From contig BNWD01000025.1 in NCBI GenBank assembly GCA_025998575.1, positions 1 to 10,061 of the forward strand: a stretch of DNA of 10,061 nt. Reading direction: 5' to 3'. The position numbers were made by a program, and so were the translations under genes. The notes below the pieces were generated by a model, which was not told the DNA's origin, made no database searches, and saw nothing but the letters and a program-made list of their open reading frames with translations. Positions 1 through 7,891 of this stretch are shown in pieces. Each line of letters opens with the position of its first letter. Positions within the stretch are counted from its first letter, which is position 1. This DNA is from Alphaproteobacteria bacterium. GTDB taxonomy: Bacteria; Pseudomonadota; Alphaproteobacteria; RUG11792.

Positions 1-138
1 TTCCACAAAATATCTATTAATTCATAATTTCCTCCCCAACAAAGGAAAACTTTAAATAATTCTCTTGCTGTTCTGCTTTTTATTATTTTAGTGAAGTTAT
101 TGATAGATACTTTTATCTCGTTGTTCTCGATTATAACA

Positions 139-190
139 GTTCACTATCACTACGCCAAGCTACAGTGTTTTCCGCTACGCTATGGTGAAC
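139..190. repeat. Imperfect palindromic element with GTTCAC/GTGAAC ends
   Basis: The ends GTTCAC (139-144) and GTGAAC (185-190) are exact inverse complements and the next bases pair partly (TAT against ATG with a wobble). Inside, CTACGC occurs at 149-154 and again at 175-180, and a related GCTAC lies between them. The element is clearly less AT-rich than the sequence around it. It may be a small palindromic repeat of the kind common in Rickettsiales genomes, or a chance structure; other copies outside this window would decide. Confidence 0.3.
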
Positions 191-1056
191 AAGAATAAAG
201 TGATTTTAAATTTATTTGTAATTCAAAGGTGGAAATGAAATGACCGCGAGCTATAGCAAGTAAAATACGTTTTACAAACTTTAGGTTTACTATTTCTCAA
301 ATTTTGAGAGCAAAAAAAAGCTCAAAGAAATATTTTAAAGATAAATAAATTGCGAATTTGTTTTCCGTTGTGAAATGCTATTCGCGTAGATTATATTAGC
401 GATTTCGTATGAATATGCATCATGCCTAACTATGGTTTACTTAAATATAATTTATCAAAAATTATTACTCGATATTATTATATGAATAATTATACTTAAC
501 TGAAATCGTGAATATTGATTAACAAAATTTATTATTATAAGAAAATGCAGATATAGAGCACTTTATGTATACGCTATCAGCTAAAAAAATAGGCTGGTGA
601 TTCTTTGTTTTATCGAATAACATATGCTATTATACAAAATGTATTTTTATCAAAAATATTTCGAACTGTAAATTGTTTCAAAGAAAATTTTATATATTCA
701 CTATAGAATCAAGAAATTTTTACTTCATGGCAGCTCTTGACAAGATTTGCATGAAAGCAGTGCAAAAATGAAGCATTATTAGGAATAAGAAATTTTGTTT
801 TTTGGCTTATCGTCAGCAAACATTATTTTTAAAAACCTAGAAAGATTTTTTACTTAAGTATTTTACACCATCAATTTTTATGAAAATAAAAAAAATATTT
901 GGAAGAAGATTTATAAATGATTATATGCGCTATAGATTTAATGAGTAATTTATATCATCACATATTGTTTCTGCATTAAAATACTTAACTTTGCTCAGCA
1001 ACATTTTCATGTGAATAACTGTTTTGTTTCGCACAGTCCAAGTTCAATCTTTATTC

Positions 1057-1072
1057 TAAAATTGCAATTTTA
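1057..1072. repeat. Perfect 16-bp palindrome
   Basis: TAAAATTGCAATTTTA reads identically on both strands. It lies about 180 bases upstream of the -10 box of the ExbB-like gene, so it could be an operator. In DNA this AT-rich roughly one such palindrome per 10 kb is expected by chance, so it is only noted. Confidence 0.3.
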
Positions 1073-1227
1073 TAGTACCTTAGACGTTCTTGTTTAAGCC
1101 TTATCCAAACCAATTATCAACTCTCGTAACAAATTAAACTGGGGTATTCCAAAAAATCCAAAATATTTACTACTGTAGGATGTAGGACTTAAAATTAAAC
1201 CTCAATAATCGTTAATTTTCACAAAGC

Positions 1228-1256
1228 TAGCTGTTATTTGAGGAGTGGAGTATAAT
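1228..1256 (+). promoter_or_regulatory. Putative promoter of the ExbB/TolQ-like gene
   Basis: A perfect -10 hexamer TATAAT lies at 1251-1256, placing a start near 1263 and giving a leader of about 28 bases before the ATG at 1291. The -35 at the right distance (TAGCTG, 1228-1233, 17-base spacer) matches poorly, so the promoter may need an activator or may be weak. Confidence 0.45.
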
Positions 1257-1290
1257 ACATTTAAGTTGTCTTCTCAAAGTTGGAATGTGA

Positions 1291-2403
1291 ATGAAGCTAG
1301 AATCCGCGAGGACTTGTTTGTTTATTTCTTCTCTCTTTTTGGCTTTCGTTTGCCTAGTTTGCGCATTTTTGTTCGATATTTTGAAAAATGCATTTTTATA
1401 TAACATTCAAATAAATTCCGTAATAATACTCGCTATGGTAACAGGTATATTTTTTGTCTATAGACGAGTATATTTGTTCGCAAAAGAATATGCATTTTTA
1501 CTGAAATTTGATGAATTGCCTGCAAAAGAAGCGCGAAAAATGAAATTGATAAAACCGGTAGCATTATATATATCGAAAACGAACAAGTTGGTTTCTCAAG
1601 CGAAGTTGCAGACCATTATGGCAAGCGTAGAAAAACGACTCGACGATTGTTGCGCGTTCCAAAAATACATCTCGAGCATTTTGATTTTTCTCGGCCTATT
1701 GGGAACGTTCTGGGGATTATCGCACACAATAGGCAACGTCGCCAACATCATCGATAATCTTGGCATAGCGCAATCTGATGCTGCTGATGCATTTTTGAAA
1801 TTAAAAGACAGTTTGAAAATTCCGCTCGCTGGCATGGGAATCGCGTTTGGCTGCTCGCTGTTCGGCTTGTCGGCTTCGCTAGTTCTTGGATTTTTGCTCT
1901 CCATCCAACGCAAAGCAGCTGACGATTTTTTAGACAAAATTGAGGAATGGCTGACCAAACATACGGTAAATTTCGAGGCGATTGATAGCCAACCGGAATT
2001 TCACGGCCAGGTTTTTTCGATGGCTTTGCTGGAAAAAACAATCGAAACGGTCTATGTTTTTCAAAATCAATTGAACGATTTGGATGGAAATCGCATCAGT
2101 TTGCTCAATATGCAAAAGGAAATCTCAACAAGGATTGCGAAGCTTTCCGAGGCTTTGATCGTCAATCAAGACGTTGTCAAGACTCTTGGCAAAAATCAAC
2201 TGGAGCTGCAGGCAATTAGCTTATCGATTGCGCAGAAAATGACTGACGGCATCTGGAAGGAAATGCTTGACAAATTGAATTCCATCGACTCGACGTTAAT
2301 GACAATTATCCAAGATTCTACATCCAACAACGAACGCATAATCGAGGCACTCGGCAAAGACATTAGACTCATCTCAAAAACATTGTCATCACTCATAAGA
2401 TAG
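1291..2403 (+). CDS. ExbB/TolQ/MotA-family proton channel protein
   Basis: 370-residue inner-membrane protein of the MotA/TolQ/ExbB superfamily. These proteins form the proton-driven stator that, with an ExbD/TolR/MotB-type partner, powers work at the outer membrane or cell wall. Hydrophobic segments lie at about 8-30, 41-60, 126-147 and 178-206. The family signature is the third segment with LGLLGTFWGLSHTI (134-147) and the fourth with the small-residue run AGMGIAFGCSLFG (180-192). Residues 250-365 are hydrophilic and heptad-like, probably coiled coil, which makes the protein longer than ExbB or TolQ (about 230-245 residues) and resembles longer alphaproteobacterial members. The ATG at 1291 is the first in frame; only a weak GGA precedes it. 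No partner gene follows: the next gene converges from the other strand. The exact role (Tol, Ton-like or other) cannot be told from sequence. Confidence 0.8.
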   Translation: MKLESARTCLFISSLFLAFVCLVCAFLFDILKNAFLYNIQINSVIILAMVTGIFFVYRRVYLFAKEYAFLLKFDELPAKEARKMKLIKPVALYISKTNKLVSQAKLQTIMASVEKRLDDCCAFQKYISSILIFLGLLGTFWGLSHTIGNVANIIDNLGIAQSDAADAFLKLKDSLKIPLAGMGIAFGCSLFGLSASLVLGFLLSIQRKAADDFLDKIEEWLTKHTVNFEAIDSQPEFHGQVFSMALLEKTIETVYVFQNQLNDLDGNRISLLNMQKEISTRIAKLSEALIVNQDVVKTLGKNQLELQAISLSIAQKMTDGIWKEMLDKLNSIDSTLMTIIQDSTSNNERIIEALGKDIRLISKTLSSLIR

Positions 2404-2572
2404 TTATATTTTTCAATTTACTGATATCAATTTTCTTTTTGATTTTGGGCCTTTTTTTATTGAGATTTTTGATTTTGGAATTTTGAGTTCGTTTGCTGGC
2501 AAATATGTTGATTTCCAACACTTTCACAAAAATATTTATTTGTCAATACGATCTCTAAACTCAATCTGAACG
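2404..2572. other. Convergent intergenic spacer with a 13-bp direct repeat
   Basis: This spacer separates the 3' ends of the ExbB-like gene and mfd. It holds an exact direct repeat TTTTTGATTTTGG at 2436-2448 and 2466-2478, and a short inverted repeat TGTTG/CAACA at 2506-2520 with a 5-base loop. GGCC followed by seven T lies at 2448-2458, but no real stem precedes it. None of these is a convincing intrinsic terminator; the direct repeat may be slippage in low-complexity DNA. Confidence 0.45.
2506..2520. terminator. Weak hairpin between convergent genes, possible terminator
   Basis: The stem TGTTG/CAACA has a 5-base loop and lies 53 bases past the mfd stop and about 100 bases past the ExbB-like stop. 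It has only five to six pairs and no clean T-run on either strand, so it is a poor match to a factor-independent terminator. It is listed because it is the only hairpin at the end of both genes. Confidence 0.2.
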
Positions 2573-5500
2573 TTAACATTTCCGAAAACACTTTGTTATT
2601 TCGCTTGAGATAGTGAGTATATCGGCTGTTCTTTCAGCTGAGGATTTCCATTTTTTCGTGATGACGATTTTGTGATCTGATGTGATTTTTACAGGCCAAA
2701 TGGCTATGTTAGTGTTGAAAAACTCGACCAGAACTTTCGGATTCGGGCAGATGTTGTCGAAAAAACTAAATGAAAACCCTTTTGGCCCAACGTCTAGTTT
2801 TTCTATATTTGAGCTCTGGCAGTTGATTTTTATTTTTATAATAGAAAGCAAGTTTATAGTTTCGTGTGGAATTTTCCCAAATCTATCGGCTAACTCAAAC
2901 TCCATTTTCTCAGCGTCAGCAATGGTTTCAAGGTCTCCGATTCGTCTGTAAATAGACAATCGAAGGTTGGAATCGTCAATATAAGTCTCTGGAATATAGA
3001 TAGGAACTCCGAGATTTATCTGCGAAGATTTGCGCTCTTCATCGGATATCTTGCCGGATTTTGCCATCAAAATAGCCTCCTGGAGCATGGTCTGATAGAG
3101 CTCGATTCCGACTTCTTTTATATATCCGGCTTGCTCTTCCCCGAGCAAATTGCCTGCACCACGAACATCTAAATCATGGCTCGATAGTGTGAATCCAGAG
3201 CCTAGATTGCACAAGCTTTGCAGGATTTCTATCCTCTTTTTCGAGTTTTCGCTGAGCAATTTTGTTTTGGATAATAAGAAGTATGCATAGGCCTGTTTGT
3301 TCGCGCGTCCGACTCGGCCCTTGAGCTGATAGAGCTGAGCGAGTCCAAATAAATCACATCTGTGGATTATAATAGTGTTGGCGTTTGAAATGTCTATTCC
3401 GGAGTCTACTATGTTTGTTGCTACCAAGATTTTCACTTTATTTTCGCAAAACTTTTGCAAAATCTCCTCCAGATTTTTGCTCTGTCCGTGCGCTTTTTCA
3501 ATCGAAATTTTCGGAAATAATGATGAGGCGACGCCGTATATTTCATCAAGATATTCGACTCTCGGTGTTATAAAAAACACCTGACCTCCAGTTTTTATTT
3601 CGTTTTCTATCGCTTTTTCTATAGTTTCATTTTCAAATTCGCAGACAATAGCTCTGACTGGTCTGCGCTCGAGAGGAGGTGTGGCAAGCAGGCTGAGATC
3701 CTTGATTCCAGACATAGCGAGCTGTAGAGTCCTGGGGATAGGAGTGGCGCTCAGTGTCATGAAATGCGCATCTGCCCGGACGGTTTTTAGAAACTCCTTC
3801 TGCTTGACTCCGAAATGCTGTTCCTCGTCGATTATTATCAAGCCAAGGTTTTTGAATTTGATTTTTGAAGACAAAACGGAATGAGTAGCAATGATTATTT
3901 TTGCCTCTCCTGTTTCTATTGCGCTTATATTTTCTTTTAATCGCGTTCTCGAAACAAACCTGGAAAGCTGACAGATTTTTATATTATATTTTTCAAATCT
4001 TTTGACAAAATTCTTGAAATGCTGAGCTACCAAAATAGTCGTTGGAGCAAGTAAAACAACTTGTTTTTCAGCAAAAGCCGCAATAAACGCGCCTCTTATT
4101 GCAACCTCCGTTTTGCCAAAACCGACGTCTCCGCAAACGAGCCTGTCCATTGGGATATCGCTTCTGAGATCAGCGAGAACATCATCAATAGCGGATTGCT
4201 GATCCTCGGTTTCGATGTGACCAAATCCTTTGCAAAACTCGTCATATTCTGCTGGAATATCAAGTGGATCGAGCTTATATAGCTTCCGTTTGGCTGCCAA
4301 CTGCAAAAGCCCAGAGGCTATGATGATGAGCTTTTTGCGCACATCTCCCTTCCTCTTGCTCCATCCGTTGCCTTTTAAAACATCAACAATAACTGAGCTT
4401 TCGGCGTCTCCATATCTCGAGATAAGAGAAATATTTTCAACAGGAACGTATAACTTGTCGTTGTTCTTGTATAATAGGACGAGGAAATCGTGTGAAATTC
4501 CGGAAACTGTTATATTTTTCAAGCCATCGAAAACTGCTATACCATGCCGCTCATGAACAACATAATCGCCAACAGATAATCTTAAATATTGCTTAAAAAT
4601 ATCCTTGCTTTTCTTCTTTCCAGAAGATTTCAAAATCTCTCCAAACAGTTCCTTTTCTGTATAGACAGTTATTTTGTCTGAAATAAATCCATCGTTTAGC
4701 GGAGAGATTATTAGATTAATATTGCTGCTTGTCTCTTCATAAAAACTTTCTATTTGTTGAAAACTGATTCCGGAAAGAATATCTTTCATAATATAAAGCG
4801 CTCCGTTTGAGCTCACAGAGAAAATAGTTTTATTGTTAACACTATTTAATAATTCAGCTTTTTCTGATTCGATTCTTATGTTGTAGTTCTTATCTTTGAG
4901 TTTAAACTTATCATTATTTGCAAACGGATTCAGTTCTATGAAATCGAAGTTTTGACATATGTCTGAAATTGAATCTGAGAATAGGTTATCGTTTGCCCTG
5001 ATCTTCGTTTCAAAAAGTATTCGGTTCAATTTTGAGCTTTCAAAATCTAAAATAAATTTAGTCTTTTTATCAAAATATTCTAAAATACTGACTGTTTTCT
5101 TATGAAAATATGGTAAAAACCACTCTATTCCGTTGAAGAAATATCCATTTTCTATTGCGTCAATTTGATACTTATTTCTTATTTTAGTTCTAAAAAATTC
5201 AACAGATTCTTTATTCAAGATAATTTCCGAGCATTTTGTCAGGCAAGTATTATAGATGCTATTTTCTGAAATCTGAGTTTGAGGACTGAATTCGCGCAGA
5301 GCGTCTATTTTATTGCCCAAAAAATCGATTCTAATTGGCCTGTCAGAAAGCGGAGGAAAAACGTCGACAATTCCTCCTCTTATGGAAAATTGTCCATGTT
5401 CCAAGACTATTTCAGATCTCGTGTAGCCGAACTCCATCAATATATTTTTGATATTAGAAATCTGCAAATCGTCACCAACAGATATATTTTCGCATTTCAA

Positions 5501-5821
5501 GAAATAGTCTTTATGTGGGACTTTATAATTTATAGATTCAATTGTCGTGACAATAATCTTTCTTTTTTTCGAAAACAAAATTTCAGATAGTGCCTTGGCT
5601 CGGCGAGCAAAAACACCAGTGTTGCAGAGACTATTCTCGTAAATTTCAGAATTAAAAAAGTTTAAGTTAATTATATCTGTGTCAGTAACAGTTTTTCTTA
5701 AAATGGAAGCTAAGTATTCAGCGTTTTTTTCTGATGTCACGAAAACGAAATCTTCGCTGAAATCATACAATAAAAAAGGAACCCAATCTATTTGGATTCC
5801 TAAAAAATTATTAAAATTCAT
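2573..5821 (-). CDS. mfd: Transcription-repair coupling factor Mfd
   Basis: 1082-residue ATP-dependent DNA translocase that pushes stalled RNA polymerase off DNA and recruits UvrA to the lesion. The N-terminal UvrB-like module is recognised by SEIVLEHGQFSIRGGIVDVF (136-155). The RNA polymerase-interaction (CarD-like) domain begins at VGDYVVHERHGIAVF (417-431). The helicase core has Walker A GDVGFGKTE (564-572), DEEQ (665-668), SATPIPRTL (691-699) and the arginine-finger motif QLKGRVGRA (832-840). The translocation motif HDLDVRGAGNLLG is at 882-894, and a TRCF C-terminal domain follows from about 935. It is slightly shorter than E. coli Mfd (about 1150), mostly in the first domain and linkers. 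All motifs are present, so the enzyme should be active. The ATG at 5821 lies 3 bases after the protease stop with almost no Shine-Dalgarno, suggesting cotranscription and coupled translation. Confidence 0.96.
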   Translation of the reverse strand: MNFNNFLGIQIDWVPFLLYDFSEDFVFVTSEKNAEYLASILRKTVTDTDIINLNFFNSEIYENSLCNTGVFARRAKALSEILFSKKRKIIVTTIESINYKVPHKDYFLKCENISVGDDLQISNIKNILMEFGYTRSEIVLEHGQFSIRGGIVDVFPPLSDRPIRIDFLGNKIDALREFSPQTQISENSIYNTCLTKCSEIILNKESVEFFRTKIRNKYQIDAIENGYFFNGIEWFLPYFHKKTVSILEYFDKKTKFILDFESSKLNRILFETKIRANDNLFSDSISDICQNFDFIELNPFANNDKFKLKDKNYNIRIESEKAELLNSVNNKTIFSVSSNGALYIMKDILSGISFQQIESFYEETSSNINLIISPLNDGFISDKITVYTEKELFGEILKSSGKKKSKDIFKQYLRLSVGDYVVHERHGIAVFDGLKNITVSGISHDFLVLLYKNNDKLYVPVENISLISRYGDAESSVIVDVLKGNGWSKRKGDVRKKLIIIASGLLQLAAKRKLYKLDPLDIPAEYDEFCKGFGHIETEDQQSAIDDVLADLRSDIPMDRLVCGDVGFGKTEVAIRGAFIAAFAEKQVVLLAPTTILVAQHFKNFVKRFEKYNIKICQLSRFVSRTRLKENISAIETGEAKIIIATHSVLSSKIKFKNLGLIIIDEEQHFGVKQKEFLKTVRADAHFMTLSATPIPRTLQLAMSGIKDLSLLATPPLERRPVRAIVCEFENETIEKAIENEIKTGGQVFFITPRVEYLDEIYGVASSLFPKISIEKAHGQSKNLEEILQKFCENKVKILVATNIVDSGIDISNANTIIIHRCDLFGLAQLYQLKGRVGRANKQAYAYFLLSKTKLLSENSKKRIEILQSLCNLGSGFTLSSHDLDVRGAGNLLGEEQAGYIKEVGIELYQTMLQEAILMAKSGKISDEERKSSQINLGVPIYIPETYIDDSNLRLSIYRRIGDLETIADAEKMEFELADRFGKIPHETINLLSIIKIKINCQSSNIEKLDVGPKGFSFSFFDNICPNPKVLVEFFNTNIAIWPVKITSDHKIVITKKWKSSAERTADILTISSEITKCFRKC

Positions 5822-5824
5822 TCT

Positions 5825-7648
5825 TTATTTTTTTTCGATTTTTTCAGGATTCTTCTCTAATTTTTCTTCTTTTTTCTCTATTTTATCGACCTTCTTTTCT
5901 GCTTTATCACTATCCTCTTTTTTTTCATTCTTATTTTCCTCGTTTTTTGGCTCTGAAAAATCGATTACTGTCGCAACGAACATAACAGATTTGTTCCGCA
6001 TGAGAACAAATGGAATCTGTCTTTTTGAAAGTTCTTTATCATTTTTTATGTCGTTTATAATCTTTTTCAACTGAGTGATATTAGTTATTTTCTGATTGTT
6101 GACGCTGATTATTCCGTCTCCTGGTTCGAAAATTGGGCCGAAGAACGAATTCTCCTTCGTATCGTCAACTTTTATCACAACGACATTAACATCGTCTCCA
6201 TATTGCTCTTTAGCATATGGAGGGCAATCCGAAACAGTTATACCAAGCGCATCGATATCAACCTCAGTTTCCTTGCCCTTTGAAGAGAGTTTCTCGGAAT
6301 CTTTATTTTCAAGAGTTCCATCTTCCATTGCCTTTTCGAAATCGCCAACTTGAACCGTCAAATTGACAGATCCCCATTTTCCATTTGTGTTTCTCCAGAC
6401 GATCATTTCGACCTTGCTTCCGATTTTTGCCATGCTGACAAGAGACGTCAAAGAACTGCTTTCGGACACATGTTTCCCATCAAATTTAATCACTATATCA
6501 GCGACCTTGAGCCCAGACTTTTCCGCAGGGCTTCCAGGAATAATATCAGCAATAAAAGCTCCATAGACCTTTGACGAATCAAGTGTTTTGTCGATAAGCC
6601 CAACGCTTTCAGCTTGCTTAGCCTTGACTGCTTGAACTGTCGCTCCAAGCCATCCTCTGAACGTCCTTTTGAACTCGATCAACTGCTCGACAGTAGGCTT
6701 CGCAATGTTCGACGGAATGGCAAACCCGATTCCAACGTTTCCGCCGTTATTTGTGTAAATAGCGTTGTTAATTCCAATGACTTTGCTATCCGTGTTCAAC
6801 AAACAGCCACCTGAATTACCAATATTAATCTGCGCGCTATGCTGAATATATGATTGAACTAAATTAAGCGAGCTTCCAGGGAGATAATTGCAGTGCGCAG
6901 AGACAATTCCGCATGTTGCAGAGCATCCGATTCCAAGAGGATTTCCTATGGCTAAAACCCAAGCCCCAACATCCAATTGCTCGGAAGCGCCCCATTCCAT
7001 AGCCCTGAGGCTTCTTATCTGCATCTCATCAAGCTGCTTCAAATTAAATGTCAAAACGGCAATATCAGTTCTCTTGTCCGTCGCATGAATTTCAGCTTGC
7101 AGCTCAGTTTGATCATACAAATAAACTATGACTTTTTTAGCCTTTTCAACAACGTGATTATTCGTCACGACATATGCTAGATTATCTTTTATTTTGATAA
7201 TAAATCCAGAGCCCAAAGCATGAGCTTTCTTCGTTTTCTTCTGCTTTTTCTTTGGAAAATCGAAAAAATCGCGAAATAACTCATCAAAAGGAAAAGCGCC
7301 GAATCCCTCAGAATTGTCGTCGTTTTCAACAAGCTGCATCGTAGCAACGTTGACAACCGAATGCTTCGCGTCCTTGACTATATCAGCAAACCCGCGCTCA
7401 AAACTAATTGAGCCGCCACTATGCCGAGCACTATCTCTTTCGTAATCCCTTCGATTCTCGCGCTCTCTCGACTCATATGGGTCACGCTCATAAGACCTCT
7501 CCCTGCGCTCTTGAAACATGTTTCTGGAAATTTTTTCGGCATGATTGAAATATAGCCAAACCGGTATAAGATCAGATCTAAGCGCTTCCCAAACTAAAAT
7601 AACACAGACTAAAAGCCCAGCTCCAAAAATAACTCTAAAAAATTTCAT
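5825..7648 (-). CDS. degP: Do/HtrA (DegP-like) serine endoprotease
   Basis: 607-residue envelope protease/chaperone of family S1C that degrades or holds misfolded periplasmic proteins. Counted from the ATG at 7648, the triad is His165 (TNNHVV), Asp195 (KRTDIAVL) and Ser279 (GNSGG). The PDZ domains lie at about 330-435 and 462-562. A hydrophobic segment (4-21) without a clear signal-peptidase site suggests a membrane anchor, as in DegS, although the two PDZ domains are DegP/DegQ-like. Odd parts are an Arg/Glu/Asp-rich stretch (about 46-75), a Lys-rich LA-loop region (132-143) and a Lys/Glu-rich tail (about 565-607). Four cysteines sit in the catalytic core (242, 246, 253, 282). The ATG is preferred over the TTG one codon upstream because GAGG lies four bases before the ATG but only one before the TTG. 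It is probably the first gene of an operon with mfd. Confidence 0.92.
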   Translation of the reverse strand: MKFFRVIFGAGLLVCVILVWEALRSDLIPVWLYFNHAEKISRNMFQERRERSYERDPYESRERENRRDYERDSARHSGGSISFERGFADIVKDAKHSVVNVATMQLVENDDNSEGFGAFPFDELFRDFFDFPKKKQKKTKKAHALGSGFIIKIKDNLAYVVTNNHVVEKAKKVIVYLYDQTELQAEIHATDKRTDIAVLTFNLKQLDEMQIRSLRAMEWGASEQLDVGAWVLAIGNPLGIGCSATCGIVSAHCNYLPGSSLNLVQSYIQHSAQINIGNSGGCLLNTDSKVIGINNAIYTNNGGNVGIGFAIPSNIAKPTVEQLIEFKRTFRGWLGATVQAVKAKQAESVGLIDKTLDSSKVYGAFIADIIPGSPAEKSGLKVADIVIKFDGKHVSESSSLTSLVSMAKIGSKVEMIVWRNTNGKWGSVNLTVQVGDFEKAMEDGTLENKDSEKLSSKGKETEVDIDALGITVSDCPPYAKEQYGDDVNVVVIKVDDTKENSFFGPIFEPGDGIISVNNQKITNITQLKKIINDIKNDKELSKRQIPFVLMRNKSVMFVATVIDFSEPKNEENKNEKKEDSDKAEKKVDKIEKKEEKLEKNPEKIEKK

Positions 7649-7696
7649 CAAGCCTCACAACTATCTCAAGCAAACAATATCGCAACCAATACTAAT

Positions 7697-7725
7697 ATAT
7701 TAAATTATCCAGCATCTTTCCACAA
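7697..7725 (-). promoter_or_regulatory. Putative promoter of the degP-mfd operon
   Basis: On the minus strand TTGTGG (7725-7720) and TAATAT (7702-7697) are separated by 17 bases. Transcription would start near 7690, about 40 bases before the ATG, which has GAGG upstream. No sigma-E or CpxR type element could be recognised. The match is moderate and several other A/T hexamers lie nearby. Confidence 0.4.
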
Positions 7726-7830
7726 AATCAAACTGAATCGCAATTGAAAAAGATGTAAATTTTTATAAAAGAATTTTACTTTATTCTGATATTAAATGAA
7801 TCATTTTGTATTGCAAGATCGTTCAAACTA

Positions 7831-7858
7831 TTGGATATCTCAGAAATACTGCTATAAT
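7831..7858 (+). promoter_or_regulatory. Putative extended -10 promoter of the permease gene
   Basis: TTGGAT (7831-7836), a 16-base spacer, then TG-C-TATAAT with TATAAT at 7853-7858. A second -10-like TATACT lies at 7864-7869. The start would fall near 7865, about 27 bases before the ATG at 7892, which is why that ATG and not the in-frame one at 7796 is taken as the gene start. Confidence 0.5.
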
Positions 7859-7891
7859 AATGTTATACTGTTTGGTACTTTCGATAGGGTT

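Larger units (their letters stand above)
1..1290. other. Long AT-rich stretch without a recognisable gene
   Basis: No open frame of useful length and no recognisable protein fragment is seen on either strand, and no tRNA-like T-arm or cloverleaf was found. The stretch is strongly A/T-biased with many in-frame stops. It contains small symmetric sites: an imperfect 52-bp repeat at 139-190, a 7-1-7 inverted repeat at 295-309 (TCTCAAA-T-TTTGAGA), TCTTGACAAGA at 735-745 followed by a TTTGCA/TGCAAA stem at 746-766, and a perfect 16-bp palindrome at 1057-1072. The last 60 bases carry the promoter of the gene that follows. It could be an eroded gene, a spacer, or house an RNA that cannot be recognised by eye. 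Confidence 0.6.

Noticed and set aside
735-766. TTGACA at 737-742 considered as a -35 box
   Set aside because: No -10-like hexamer lies 16-18 bases downstream and no gene follows within several hundred bases.
1010-1018. Single DnaA-box-like site (TTATTCACA on the minus strand) in the non-coding region, considered as an origin
   Set aside because: One box without a cluster, and none of the genes usual near an alphaproteobacterial origin in view; such a match is expected by chance.
2441-2459. GGCC plus T-run considered as an intrinsic terminator of the ExbB-like gene
   Set aside because: No stem-forming partner is found before the T-run.
2436-2478. Two copies of TTTTTGATTTTGG considered as a repeat array or CRISPR
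   Set aside because: Only two low-complexity copies 30 bases apart and no spacer pattern.
5679-6074. Plus-strand frame rich in Phe and Ser opposite the end of the protease gene
   Set aside because: It is the antisense image of the Lys/Glu-rich tail of the protease and the mfd start, with no family pattern of its own.
7649-7651. TTG start for the DegP-like protein, one codon upstream of the ATG
   Set aside because: The GAGG site would be only one base away from the TTG; the ATG at 7648 has better spacing.
7796-7891. In-frame ATG at 7796 that would lengthen the permease N-terminus by 32 residues
   Set aside because: The extra residues do not resemble a permease start, and the best promoter (7831-7858) lies inside this stretch, so the ATG at 7892 is preferred.
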